Shown here piece after piece: positions 31,698 to 39,559 of a DNA stretch of 64,000 bases. Source of the DNA: Stutzerimonas stutzeri (GTDB lineage: Bacteria; Pseudomonadota; Gammaproteobacteria; Pseudomonadales; Pseudomonadaceae); assembly GCF_024448935.1 (NCBI RefSeq), contig NZ_JAMOIE010000007.1, forward strand, positions 23,445-87,444. The letters are read 5' to 3'. The first letter of the stretch is position 1. Every line of letters starts with the position of its first letter. The notes beneath the pieces were generated by a model. It was not told the origin of the DNA. It saw only the letters and a list, made by a program, of their open reading frames with translations, and ran no database searches. The position numbers and the translations under genes were made by a program.

Positions 31698-32471
31698 TCA
31701 GGCATAGGATCGCGCCTGCGGCTGGCTCCATGACCCGACCTTGATCCTTGCCGCCTCCAAGTCATGCGGGAAGTCCAGCTCTCCCCAGCCCAGGCCGGCG
31801 ATGGACTGGACGAATACCTGACCGGTGGTTTGCGCAAGTTGATCGATAATGCTCAAGTACCAGCGCTGCAACGCTTCGGGCGTACGCATGCTGGCCTCCA
31901 GTACCTGGCGGAACAGTTCGGCGCCCTCCGGCTGGAAGCGCATCATTCCGATCGACTCGCCGTCGACGCTGGCCAATGGCAGGGTCTTGCCTACCCGCGT
32001 GAGCCGATCACCCTCTAGGCATACCTTCATGTCATCGCTGTCGTAGCTGCTCTTCTGATCAACGGCCAGCGTGATGGGCCGAGACGGCGCTGCCAGCAAG
32101 CGTTCAAGTACCGGAAGATCGAACAGGGTGTCGCCGTTGAGCAAGACGAACTGCCCGACCATCACATGCCGCACCATCCAGCAGCTGGCCAGATTATCGG
32201 CCACCTCGAAAAACGGGTTGTAATGGACAGAAACGGTGCCCTGACCGTAACGCTGCGCGAGCAGCCGCTCGACCTGGCTTACTCCGTAACCGGCGACCAC
32301 ATTGATGTCATCGAAGCCGGTCGCCTGGAGCGCGTCGATCTGCCATTCGATGACTGTCTTGCCGTCCAGTTCGATCAGACATTTGGGGCTGCTTTCAGTG
32401 TACGGAAGAAGCCGTCTTCCCTGACCAGCAGCGAGGATTACCACACGATTAAGCCCGTTCCTCTGCGTCAT
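31698..32471 (-). CDS. LicC-like nucleotidyltransferase
   Basis: A 257-residue protein of the CTP:phosphocholine cytidylyltransferase/sugar-phosphate nucleotidyltransferase type. The motif VVILAAGQGRRLLPYTESSP with the following KCL lysine is complete, and VLLNGDTLFDLPVLERLL holds the metal-binding aspartate. It would activate a phosphorylated headgroup such as phosphocholine, phosphoethanolamine or inositol phosphate; the substrate is not readable. The start at 32471 (MTQRNGLNRVV) is chosen from the family N-terminus. It is the only gene on the minus strand within the plus-strand half of the island and is divergent from the LptF-like gene. Confidence 0.8.
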   Translation of the reverse strand: MTQRNGLNRVVILAAGQGRRLLPYTESSPKCLIELDGKTVIEWQIDALQATGFDDINVVAGYGVSQVERLLAQRYGQGTVSVHYNPFFEVADNLASCWMVRHVMVGQFVLLNGDTLFDLPVLERLLAAPSRPITLAVDQKSSYDSDDMKVCLEGDRLTRVGKTLPLASVDGESIGMMRFQPEGAELFRQVLEASMRTPEALQRWYLSIIDQLAQTTGQVFVQSIAGLGWGELDFPHDLEAARIKVGSWSQPQARSYA

Positions 32472-32619
32472 GCCGTCTCCTAATAAAATAACCGGGACAT
32501 CTCTGCCCAGTCGATAGCCCGTGCTTGCGCACATTTCAGACTGCGCCAGCCGGTGGTTTCGCATCGAAGGCGAAACGGCTAGGCTAGCCGGATTGGAGCC
32601 ATTGAAGGTCCTTGAGTTC

Positions 32620-33687
32620 ATGCTGCTCATCGAGCGATACGTCATTGCCGAAACACGTCGACCGCTCATTATCATGCTCGGAATACTGATCTTTGTCTTT
32701 GCCACCTATTCGACACAACGTTATCTGGCCCAGGCGGCCAGTGGCAATCTTGCCCTGAACGTCGTCTTCGACATTGTCTACTACAAGGTGCTCATTGCAC
32801 TGGAAGTGCTGATTCCGGTGGCAGTGTACGTCTCGGTTGTACTCGGCCTGGGCCGTTTGTATCACGACGCCGAGATGACCGTGCTTAGCGCCTCCGGCGT
32901 GAGTCCCCTGCGAATCTACCTCGCGGTGGCGCTCCTCGCATTACCCGTTTCGTTCCTGGTGGCTGCTATTTCCGTGGAAGCACGACCCTGGGCTTATGCC
33001 AGGGCCTTCGCTCTCGAGCAACAATCCAAGACTGATCTGGACGTCAACCATCTGCTTCCGGAGCGGTTCAACATCAACCGTGAGAATGGCCGGATGATTT
33101 GGGCACGCACTATCGACCATGAAACCGGCAAGCTACACAACGCATTCATTTATGACGCCAGTCAGCGTCGTACCCGTGTGTTTCGGGCCGAACAGGCATG
33201 GATCGCCGACCCGAACCCGGATGATCCAGTCATAAGGCTCACCAACGGCAACGGCTATGCGCTCGAACATGCCGGAACTCGAGACGAGTCCGTCTCGTTC
33301 GGCGCGATGGCGATGCACCTTGCCCCCATCGACTCATCGAGCGAACTGCGCCGGAAAGCCACCCCAACGGGCCAACTACGGGAATCTCTGTCTCTGCCGG
33401 ATCGAGCCGAACTGCAATGGCGGCAATCACGAGGCCTCAGCACGCTGCTGCTTGCCCTGCTCGCGGTACCCTTGAGCCGGACGGCGCCACGGCGAGGACG
33501 TTTCGCCAACCTTTTTCCGGTCACGGCGATCTACGCACTGGTTTTCTTCGGCGGCGATATCTGCAAGAGCCTCGTCAGCAATGGCAGTTTTCCCGCATTT
33601 CCGGGGCTGTGGCTCGTCCCGTCAATCATGACCGTCGCGCTGCTGATGCTGTTGCTGCGTGACGTCGGCAGCGTACGGCTGCGATGA
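32620..33687 (+). CDS. LptF/LptG-family permease (LptF-like paralogue)
   Basis: A 355-residue YjgP/YjgQ-family membrane protein: two hydrophobic segments near the N-terminus (around residues 17-35 and 55-80), a third near 105-125, a periplasmic beta-jellyroll-like region (about 130-280) and three more near the C-terminus. Family members LptF and LptG extract LPS from the inner membrane together with the ATPase LptB. No LptB or LptC lies nearby, so this pair may be specialised for another lipid and borrow an ATPase. The start at 32620 (MLLIERYVIAE) fits the family N-terminus. Its stop overlaps the next gene as ATGA. Confidence 0.82.
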   Translation: MLLIERYVIAETRRPLIIMLGILIFVFATYSTQRYLAQAASGNLALNVVFDIVYYKVLIALEVLIPVAVYVSVVLGLGRLYHDAEMTVLSASGVSPLRIYLAVALLALPVSFLVAAISVEARPWAYARAFALEQQSKTDLDVNHLLPERFNINRENGRMIWARTIDHETGKLHNAFIYDASQRRTRVFRAEQAWIADPNPDDPVIRLTNGNGYALEHAGTRDESVSFGAMAMHLAPIDSSSELRRKATPTGQLRESLSLPDRAELQWRQSRGLSTLLLALLAVPLSRTAPRRGRFANLFPVTAIYALVFFGGDICKSLVSNGSFPAFPGLWLVPSIMTVALLMLLLRDVGSVRLR

Positions 33688-34763
33688 GGCATCTTGACCG
33701 TTACCTGCTGAGCAGCCTGTTCGTCGGCTTCGTGGCAGCCGCGGCGCTACTGCTACCGCTATTCGGTACGCTCGCGCTGGTAGAAGAGCTGGATGACCTG
33801 CATGAAGGCGGCTATCGCCTGACCCAGGCAGTGACCGTCGTACTCTTCGGTTTGCCCCGCCGCGCGGTAGACCTCGGTCCCTTCATCGCGTTGCTGGGCG
33901 GCATAGCCGGCCTTGGTCAATTGGCAATCACTCAGGAATTGACGGTGATGCGCGCTGCGGGGATATCGGTCGCCCGTATTGGGCTCGCCGCGCTCATGGC
34001 CGGTGTGCTCCTGGCCCTGGCTCTTGCGGCGACCGACGAGTGGGTGGCTTCACCGTTGCAACAGAAGGCCCTGCGTATACGAACGCTGGCCCTGGCCATA
34101 ACTGATAGCCGCTCCGCCAAAGACCACAGCATCTGGGCAATCAGGGAAAACCAGATGGTGCGAATCGGAGGCCTGAACTCGAACCAATCCCCAAACCAGA
34201 TCGAGATTTTTAGGTTCGACCCCAACCATGCGCTGAGCCAGTACATCCGCGCGCAGCGCGGGGAGGTCCAGGCCGGGGATCTCTGGCAACTGCACGACGT
34301 TACCATCAAGCGCTGGGCCGGTGATGAGGAAACGGTAGAGCACCTCGACGTCATGCCCTGGCAATCGTTCGTTCCGGGCAGCCGTCTCAGCGAAGTCAGC
34401 CTACCGCCTGAAAGCCTCTCGTTCGTACAGCTGAACCGCTATGTCGACTTCCTGCAGCGCACCGGTCAACCGGCGGAGCAGTACCTGGTGGCGCTCTGGC
34501 AGAAGCTCGGCAATCCGATACTGACGCTCGCCATGATTCTTTTCGCAGTACCTTTCACCTTTGGGCAGAGCCGCTCGACCGGGCTTGCCAGCAAGCTTGC
34601 GGTTGGCGCGCTGGTGGGGTTGCTGGTCTACATGGTCAATCAGATCCTGGTAAATCTGGGCATTCTGCTCAAGCTCGATCCACTCGCCATAGGTATTCTA
34701 CCCGCCTCCGTGCTGCTGGTCGCCGCCCTGCTGGTGGTGGCGCGCTACAGCCGGAGGGCATGA
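33684..34763 (+). CDS. LptF/LptG-family permease (LptG-like paralogue)
   Basis: A 359-residue partner of the preceding protein, starting MRHLDRYLLSSLFVGFVAA, with the same six-segment layout and central periplasmic domain. Family-type residues include LGQLAITQELTVMRAAGIS, corresponding to the ELTVMRAAG coupling-helix motif that contacts the ABC ATPase in LptG, and a C-terminal pair of helices. It overlaps its partner by four bases, as heterodimer subunits often do. Position between ceramide synthesis and headgroup genes suggests transport of the finished lipid across the periplasm; this is inference. Confidence 0.84.
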   Translation: MRHLDRYLLSSLFVGFVAAAALLLPLFGTLALVEELDDLHEGGYRLTQAVTVVLFGLPRRAVDLGPFIALLGGIAGLGQLAITQELTVMRAAGISVARIGLAALMAGVLLALALAATDEWVASPLQQKALRIRTLALAITDSRSAKDHSIWAIRENQMVRIGGLNSNQSPNQIEIFRFDPNHALSQYIRAQRGEVQAGDLWQLHDVTIKRWAGDEETVEHLDVMPWQSFVPGSRLSEVSLPPESLSFVQLNRYVDFLQRTGQPAEQYLVALWQKLGNPILTLAMILFAVPFTFGQSRSTGLASKLAVGALVGLLVYMVNQILVNLGILLKLDPLAIGILPASVLLVAALLVVARYSRRA

Positions 34764-34818
34764 GAATGACGCGAATTGAGACAGCCATAATCAGTCGACA
34801 ATCAGGGGCGCAACACAT

Positions 34819-36006
34819 ATGACAACCGAAGTTCACCTGGTGGGGCAGTGTACGGTGACATTATGGGGACTGACCTCCCGGGAAAGACTGCGGCGCGTGC
34901 TGCGTCGTCTGCCAGACGCGCAGCTGATGGCAGCCGGGCGAGCGCTGCCCGACGACGGCATCGTGCTGTTGTTGCGTGAGGACTATCTTTACGACGAACG
35001 TGTGCTGCGCGGGCTGCTGCGCAGCGAAGGGGTCGCGCTTCAAGACCCGCGTGACGGCAAGGTCGTGGCTGCATGCGTTCCCGCCAACCGGCTCGATGAG
35101 CAGGCTGCCCGGCTGGAAGGACCGGTTATCGCCAGTCTGCCGAAAACCCTGCCGGACACCGTCGCCTCCGGCCTTCAGACTCAACTGCGCAAGCTGGACG
35201 TACCCTGGGTCGCACCGATCTCCGAGGCCAACCGCTCGCAGCTGGAAAAAGCCCTGTTCAGCGGTGCCTACAAAGGCGTTACCGATTTCATCACCCGAGG
35301 GGTCTGGCCCGTGCCGGCGCGCTGGGTGACGGGCCTCTGCGTCCGCCTGGGACTGAGCCCGAATCAGGTGACCGCTGCCAGCTACTTGCTGGCAATCCTC
35401 GCCGGATGGTGCTTCTGGCACGGCCAGTTCGGAGCGGGTCTGCTGGCAGGCTGGGTGATGACCTTCCTTGACACCGTGGACGGCAAGCTCGCCCGCGTGA
35501 CGGTGACGTCGACGCGCTTCGGAAATGTGTTCGACCATGCGCTGGACCTGGTCCACCCGCCTCTCTGGTATATCGCCTGGGGCGTCGGGCTGGCAGCGAG
35601 CTGGGACCATGCTCTGTCGCTGAACGACGTGTGCTGGGCGATTTTTCTTGGCTATGTGGCCGGCCGGCTGTGCGAAGGCGGTTTCAAGTTCGCCGCGCCG
35701 TTCTCGATGTTTCTCTGGCGACCGTTCGACTCGGTCAATCGCCTGTTCACCGCCCGGCGCAATCCCAACATGCTCCTGCTCACCCTTGCCTGGATGGCAC
35801 AGGCCAACGACATCGGCCTGCTGCTCGTGGCGCTCTGGACGCTGATCTCGACGTTGGTGCTCGCGGTGCGGGTAGTCTGGGCGATCGCGCTGCGCAAGGG
35901 TGGCGCCGAGTTACAGCCCTGGCTCAGCCAGGTCGACCTGAAAACCGAAAGCCATAAGGCGGTCGTTCGCCTGTTCGCCCCGCGCTCAGGGCTCAACGAT
36001 GCCTAA
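34819..36006 (+). CDS. CDP-alcohol phosphotransferase with N-terminal extension
   Basis: A 395-residue integral membrane enzyme. Residues 218-243 carry the complete signature D-x2-DG-x2-AR-x8-G-x3-D-x3-D (DTVDGKLAR ... GNVFDHALD), the active site that swaps CMP for an alcohol on a CDP-activated substrate. Several transmembrane helices surround and follow it. The first 160 residues are soluble and look like a shortened, degenerate nucleotidyltransferase domain (ILLLRED-type strand, no intact nucleotide motif), an arrangement seen in inositol-phosphate-type bifunctional enzymes. Its lipid or alcohol partner is unknown; CDP-ceramide or a CDP-headgroup plus ceramide are the candidates here. It overlaps the kinase gene by eight bases. 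Confidence 0.84.
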   Translation: MTTEVHLVGQCTVTLWGLTSRERLRRVLRRLPDAQLMAAGRALPDDGIVLLLREDYLYDERVLRGLLRSEGVALQDPRDGKVVAACVPANRLDEQAARLEGPVIASLPKTLPDTVASGLQTQLRKLDVPWVAPISEANRSQLEKALFSGAYKGVTDFITRGVWPVPARWVTGLCVRLGLSPNQVTAASYLLAILAGWCFWHGQFGAGLLAGWVMTFLDTVDGKLARVTVTSTRFGNVFDHALDLVHPPLWYIAWGVGLAASWDHALSLNDVCWAIFLGYVAGRLCEGGFKFAAPFSMFLWRPFDSVNRLFTARRNPNMLLLTLAWMAQANDIGLLLVALWTLISTLVLAVRVVWAIALRKGGAELQPWLSQVDLKTESHKAVVRLFAPRSGLNDA

Positions 36007-36967
36007 GGCAGCGGGCCGACCCCGGCGCGTCGCACTCTTGCTCAATCCGCTCAGCGGGCGTGTGCGCAGGCAGCTCGCAACCTTGCGAAAAGTCGCCATG
36101 TCGCTACCGGGCGTGTCCGTTCGGGAGGCGGCGAACTCCGCCGCGATGGCCGATGCCGCAGCCGAATGGCGTGCCGATCCGCCTGATCTAATCGTGATCA
36201 TGGGCGGCGATGGCACGCTGCAGGGGATGCTCACGGCACTGCTGCAGGAGCCGAACGACGTTATACCGGACCTGTTGGTCATCCCCGCAGGCACCACTAA
36301 CATGACCGCCGCCGACCTCGGCGCACGGTACAAGCCCGAGCGCGCGCTACGCTTGCTCGCGGCGTGGCTGGACAGCGGCGGCCGCCCCCCCGGGGCGACC
36401 GAGCGGGCGGTGCTGCGCATAGAAGCCGGTCCGGCGTGCAAACAGCAGTTCGGCATGTTCTTCGGCACAGGTGCCATCCTCAACGGCGTCCGCTACTACC
36501 ACCAGCAGATCCGCCCCAGCGGCGTCCATGGCGTCGTCGGGCCCGTGTTGGCCTTCGGCCGGATGCTCCTGTCGCTGCTGCGCAACAAGCCGTCACCCTT
36601 GCTACCACCGATGCCCGCGGCCCTGCAGATGGCGGGCTCCTGTCGGGACGGGGACTGGCTACTGGTGCTGGCATCCACGCTGAATCGCCTGCTGATCGGC
36701 TGCCGGCCTTACTGGGGTACGGAAGAGGCTCCGCTGCATGTCACGGCCGTCGCCTATGGTCCGGGCCGCCTGGCTCGGGTTCTGCCTTCGCTGCTCAGCG
36801 GTCGCGGTGCTGGCACCGCCCGCGAGCGGGACGGCTACTTCAGTCACAACCTGGAAGCACTCAGCCTGACCGGTCCGACGGATTTCATTCTTGATGGGGA
36901 ATCGTTTCCCGCAGATGGTCCGATCCGCATCGCTGTGACGCGCCCGCTGCGCTTTCTGAGCTATTGA
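35999..36967 (+). CDS. lipid kinase, DAGK/sphingosine-kinase catalytic family
   Basis: A 322-residue kinase with the ATP-binding motif GGDGT at residues 69-73 inside VIMGGDGTLQGML, the ALLLNPLSGRVRR opening strand, IPAGTTNMTAADLG and a C-terminal beta-sandwich half. Members phosphorylate diacylglycerol, sphingosine or ceramide. In Caulobacter a DAGK-type ceramide kinase acts in the sphingolipid cluster, so ceramide is the likely substrate here. The start overlaps the end of the CDP-alcohol transferase gene by eight bases, and the Tam41-like gene follows seven bases downstream, so the three are one unit. Confidence 0.85.
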   Translation: MPKAAGRPRRVALLLNPLSGRVRRQLATLRKVAMSLPGVSVREAANSAAMADAAAEWRADPPDLIVIMGGDGTLQGMLTALLQEPNDVIPDLLVIPAGTTNMTAADLGARYKPERALRLLAAWLDSGGRPPGATERAVLRIEAGPACKQQFGMFFGTGAILNGVRYYHQQIRPSGVHGVVGPVLAFGRMLLSLLRNKPSPLLPPMPAALQMAGSCRDGDWLLVLASTLNRLLIGCRPYWGTEEAPLHVTAVAYGPGRLARVLPSLLSGRGAGTARERDGYFSHNLEALSLTGPTDFILDGESFPADGPIRIAVTRPLRFLSY

Positions 36968-36974
36968 AGCACCC

Positions 36975-37940
36975 ATGCGCCTTGCTCACACGTTCCCCGT
37001 TCCGCCGCCCGCTCTGGTAGAAGAAATCGTCCGGCAGACATCTATTCCGGTCCCGGCAGAGCTGCTGTTGCTGTGTGATCAGCTTCACTCGCGATTTGGC
37101 GAGGCGCTGGTGGCTGTTCTGTTTTACGGCTCCTGCCTGCGCAACGCCGACCCAGCGGAAGGCTTGGTAGATCTGTATGCGATCGTTGATGACTACCGCC
37201 ACGCTCATGGCAGACGGGGCTTGCGACTGGCCAACGCATGGCTGCCGCCGAATGTTTCGCCCCTGCAGGCGCACACGGCCGGCGGCCAGGCTTTGCAAGC
37301 GAAATGCGCCGTACTGTCACTGGCCGACCTTGAGCGCGGCACCGCGCTATGGTTCCAGAGCTACCTCTGGGGGCGGTTCGCGCAGCCATCGCGGCTGGTG
37401 TACGCCCGCGATCCCCACATCGAGCGGCGCATTCACCTGTCCCTGGCACGTGCGGTGGTGAGATTCTTGAGCCAAACTGTACCTTGTCAGGCGGCACGCT
37501 TTGACAGCCAGGCCGTTTGGCAGAACGGGCTCGCGCTGAGCTATGCGACCGAGCTGCGCCCGGAGGCGGCCGACCGACCGGCGCAACTGGCGCAGCATGA
37601 TCGGGAGCACTATCGCCGGGTCACCCGCGCCGCCGCTTCGGTGATCGAGGTCATGCAGGCGGGTGCAGGCGGCGACGACTACCTCAACGTGGCGCCCGCT
37701 GCGGTTCGCCAGCGCATGGCAAGGCGCTGGAAACTGCGGCGCATCCAGGGCCGGACGCTGAACGTACTCCGGCTGGTCAAGGCAGTGTTTACTTTCGAGA
37801 ACGGCGTGGACTACGTCGCCTGGAAACTGCAGCGCCACCTGGGGCAGCCGGTGGAGATCAGCCCGCGGGTGCGGCGACACCCGCTGATCTTCGGCTGGCC
37901 GTTACTCTGGCGGCTGCTGCGCCAGCGGCGGCTACGCTAG
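36975..37940 (+). CDS. Tam41-like cytidylyltransferase (candidate CDP-ceramide synthase)
   Basis: A 321-residue nucleotidyltransferase resembling mitochondrial Tam41/TAMM41, which makes CDP-diacylglycerol from phosphatidate and CTP. The motif FYGSCLRNADPAEGLVDLYA (residues 50-69, GS at 52-53, Asp66) followed by VDDYRHAH matches the family's YGSG...VDxxFxVDDxxxxH pattern; a later RFAQPSRLVYARDP stretch matches the Tam41 KPV region. There is no strong transmembrane helix. Placed directly after a ceramide-kinase-like gene and a CDP-alcohol transferase, it could convert ceramide-1-phosphate to CDP-ceramide. Family resemblance is my reading; the substrate is inference. Confidence 0.7.
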   Translation: MRLAHTFPVPPPALVEEIVRQTSIPVPAELLLLCDQLHSRFGEALVAVLFYGSCLRNADPAEGLVDLYAIVDDYRHAHGRRGLRLANAWLPPNVSPLQAHTAGGQALQAKCAVLSLADLERGTALWFQSYLWGRFAQPSRLVYARDPHIERRIHLSLARAVVRFLSQTVPCQAARFDSQAVWQNGLALSYATELRPEAADRPAQLAQHDREHYRRVTRAAASVIEVMQAGAGGDDYLNVAPAAVRQRMARRWKLRRIQGRTLNVLRLVKAVFTFENGVDYVAWKLQRHLGQPVEISPRVRRHPLIFGWPLLWRLLRQRRLR

Positions 37941-38003
37941 TTTACGGTTGCGCCGCGAGGCCTTCATCGCATCGCCCCAACTGAAACGCCTCCCGGAGGA
38001 TCC

Positions 38004-38777
38004 ATGAACCAAACGAACAGCGCGCGCGATGCAGGCGGGCCCAAACGCAAGCGCAAGCGCAAGCATCGGCCCAGCGTGGCCATAGGCCTCTGGCTCATCA
38101 AGCGGCTTGAAAACCTGATCCGGCGCTATTCGAAGGTCGGTGTGACCCCCTTCTTCGACCCCGCGCAGTTCGCCTGGACCGCCCCGCTGGAAGCCCAGTG
38201 GGAAGTGATACGCCGCGAACTGGATTTGGTACTCGCCCGCCAGGCAGACCTCCCCAGCTTCCAGGAAATATCCAAAGATCAGCTGAACATCACCCAGGAC
38301 AACCGCTGGAAAACCTATTTCCTTTACGGCTACGGCTACAAGATGGCAGGCAACTGTGAGCAATGCCCGGCAACTACCCAGCTGGTGGAATCCATTCCGG
38401 GCATGTTTACGGCGTTCTTCTCGATCCTGGCGCCGGGCAAGCACATTCCGCCTCACCGCGGCCCATACAACGGCTTGCTGCGCGCCCATCTGGGCCTGCT
38501 GGTGCCCGAGCCCAAGGAACAATGCCGCATTGAGGTCGGCGGGCAGACGCGCCACTGGGAAGCGGGCAAATTTCTGATCTTCGACGACACCTTCCGCCAC
38601 CAGGTCTGGAACGATACCGACGGTACACGGGTGGTGCTGTTTCTCGATGTCCGACGGCCGTTGGCGTGGCCTGGTGCCTGGCTCAACCGGGTCGTACTGC
38701 AACTGATCCGCTGGTCGCCCTTCATTCAGGACGCTCGGCGCAATCACAAGGCTTGGGAACGCGGCCTGGGTCGCTAG
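38004..38777 (+). CDS. Fe(II)/2-oxoglutarate hydroxylase, LpxO/AspH-like
   Basis: A 257-residue aspartyl/asparaginyl beta-hydroxylase-fold enzyme. Iron ligands are His151 in IPPHRGPYNGLLRAHLGL and His199 in FDDTFRHQVWN; a glycine (Gly153) stands where most such enzymes have an acid, as usual in AspH. The closest functional types are LpxO, which 2-hydroxylates lipid A acyl chains, and related lipid hydroxylases. The very basic N-terminus (KRKRKRKHR) precedes a possible membrane-associating segment. As the last gene of the island it may hydroxylate the N-acyl chain or long-chain base of the sphingolipid. Confidence 0.82.
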   Translation: MNQTNSARDAGGPKRKRKRKHRPSVAIGLWLIKRLENLIRRYSKVGVTPFFDPAQFAWTAPLEAQWEVIRRELDLVLARQADLPSFQEISKDQLNITQDNRWKTYFLYGYGYKMAGNCEQCPATTQLVESIPGMFTAFFSILAPGKHIPPHRGPYNGLLRAHLGLLVPEPKEQCRIEVGGQTRHWEAGKFLIFDDTFRHQVWNDTDGTRVVLFLDVRRPLAWPGAWLNRVVLQLIRWSPFIQDARRNHKAWERGLGR

Positions 38778-38943
38778 CGGGACCACAGGGTTTGCTGGGT
38801 ATCGCTGCAGACCTCATGCGGCCAGGTATCTTTGAACACGGGGATTCACCTGGCGCCAGCGCAGAGCGGCAGCGTGTTCTTCGACCAGAGGGCGGTTTTG
38901 CCTGGAACCTGTTTGCCAATGTCGACCTGGTTTTGAGGGTGAA

Positions 38944-38965
38944 GCGGGGCGCGAGTGCTCCCCGC
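38944..38965. terminator. possible terminator hairpin of ydbH-ynbE-ydbL
   Basis: GCGGGG (38944-38949) and CCCCGC (38960-38965) enclose a 10-base loop. It lies 12 bases after the ydbL stop on the minus strand, between convergent operons, where a terminator is expected. The stem is short and no clear T-run follows. The rest of 38778-38976 holds no gene that I can support. Confidence 0.4.
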
Positions 38966-38976
38966 CAATGCTTCCC

Positions 38977-39321
38977 TTACTTCTTCACCCAGCTGCCGTT
39001 GAGCTGGATAATCTGGCCGGGCGGGGTTTTTTCGATCGCTTTCTTGCCGGCGATGGCTTCGACATCGCCGACGCTGATGCCGTTTTTCTGTGCCAGCCGA
39101 TGGTATTCGGCACGCCGCGCCTGATTGATCTGGCTGGCGATTTCTTCGGCTTGGCCGCCGCTCTGCACGACGCCGAGATAGCCGTCGGGTTTCTCGCCGA
39201 GCTGGCCGCTGGCCTTGGCCTGGCCGAGTGCGGACATGGCTTCGTTGAGCGACATGGCGGCAGCCGGCAGCGCAAGGCACAGCGCCACTAGCAGGGTTCC
39301 GAGTTGCAGATAGGTCTTCAT
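38977..39321 (-). CDS. ydbL: YdbL family periplasmic protein (DUF1318)
   Basis: A 114-residue protein with a Sec signal peptide (MKTYLQLGTLLVALCLALPAAAMS, cleavage near residue 23) followed by the DUF1318 domain: AMSALGQAKASGQLGEKPDGYLGVV and a C-terminal NGSWVKK. It is the last gene of the ydbH-ynbE-ydbL set. In E. coli these proteins act with YdbH, an AsmA-like bridge that helps move phospholipid to the outer membrane; YdbL is thought to help the YdbH-YnbE complex. Confidence 0.92.
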   Translation of the reverse strand: MKTYLQLGTLLVALCLALPAAAMSLNEAMSALGQAKASGQLGEKPDGYLGVVQSGGQAEEIASQINQARRAEYHRLAQKNGISVGDVEAIAGKKAIEKTPPGQIIQLNGSWVKK

Positions 39322-39329
39322 AAGGCTCC

Positions 39330-39521
39330 TCAGAACAGACCGCTGTCTTCGTTGATGATTGAGTCGAGTTGCTTGTCGACCTTGATGTAGATTTCATGCT
39401 CGATTTTCACGTTGAGGTTGATGTTGATCGGCTCGTTGGGCACGGCCAGCTCAACGCGCGGGGTACAGGCAGCGGCCAGCAGGGCCAGCGCCAGAATGCT
39501 GATGAAATGGCACAACCGCAT
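39330..39521 (-). CDS. ynbE: YnbE family outer-membrane lipoprotein
   Basis: A 63-residue lipoprotein. The signal ends in the lipobox LLAAAC (Cys at about residue 19), and the mature part TPRVELAVPNEPININLNVK is the YnbE pattern. The start at 39521 (MRLCHFISIL) fits the signal peptide; the frame is open 14 codons further into ydbH. In E. coli YnbE is the outer-membrane partner onto which the C-terminal end of YdbH docks. It lies between ydbH and ydbL with short gaps. Confidence 0.9.
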   Translation of the reverse strand: MRLCHFISILALALLAAACTPRVELAVPNEPININLNVKIEHEIYIKVDKQLDSIINEDSGLF

Positions 39522-39559
39522 GACGCTGTTCTCCAGATCGAAGTCGCCGCTACATTGCC

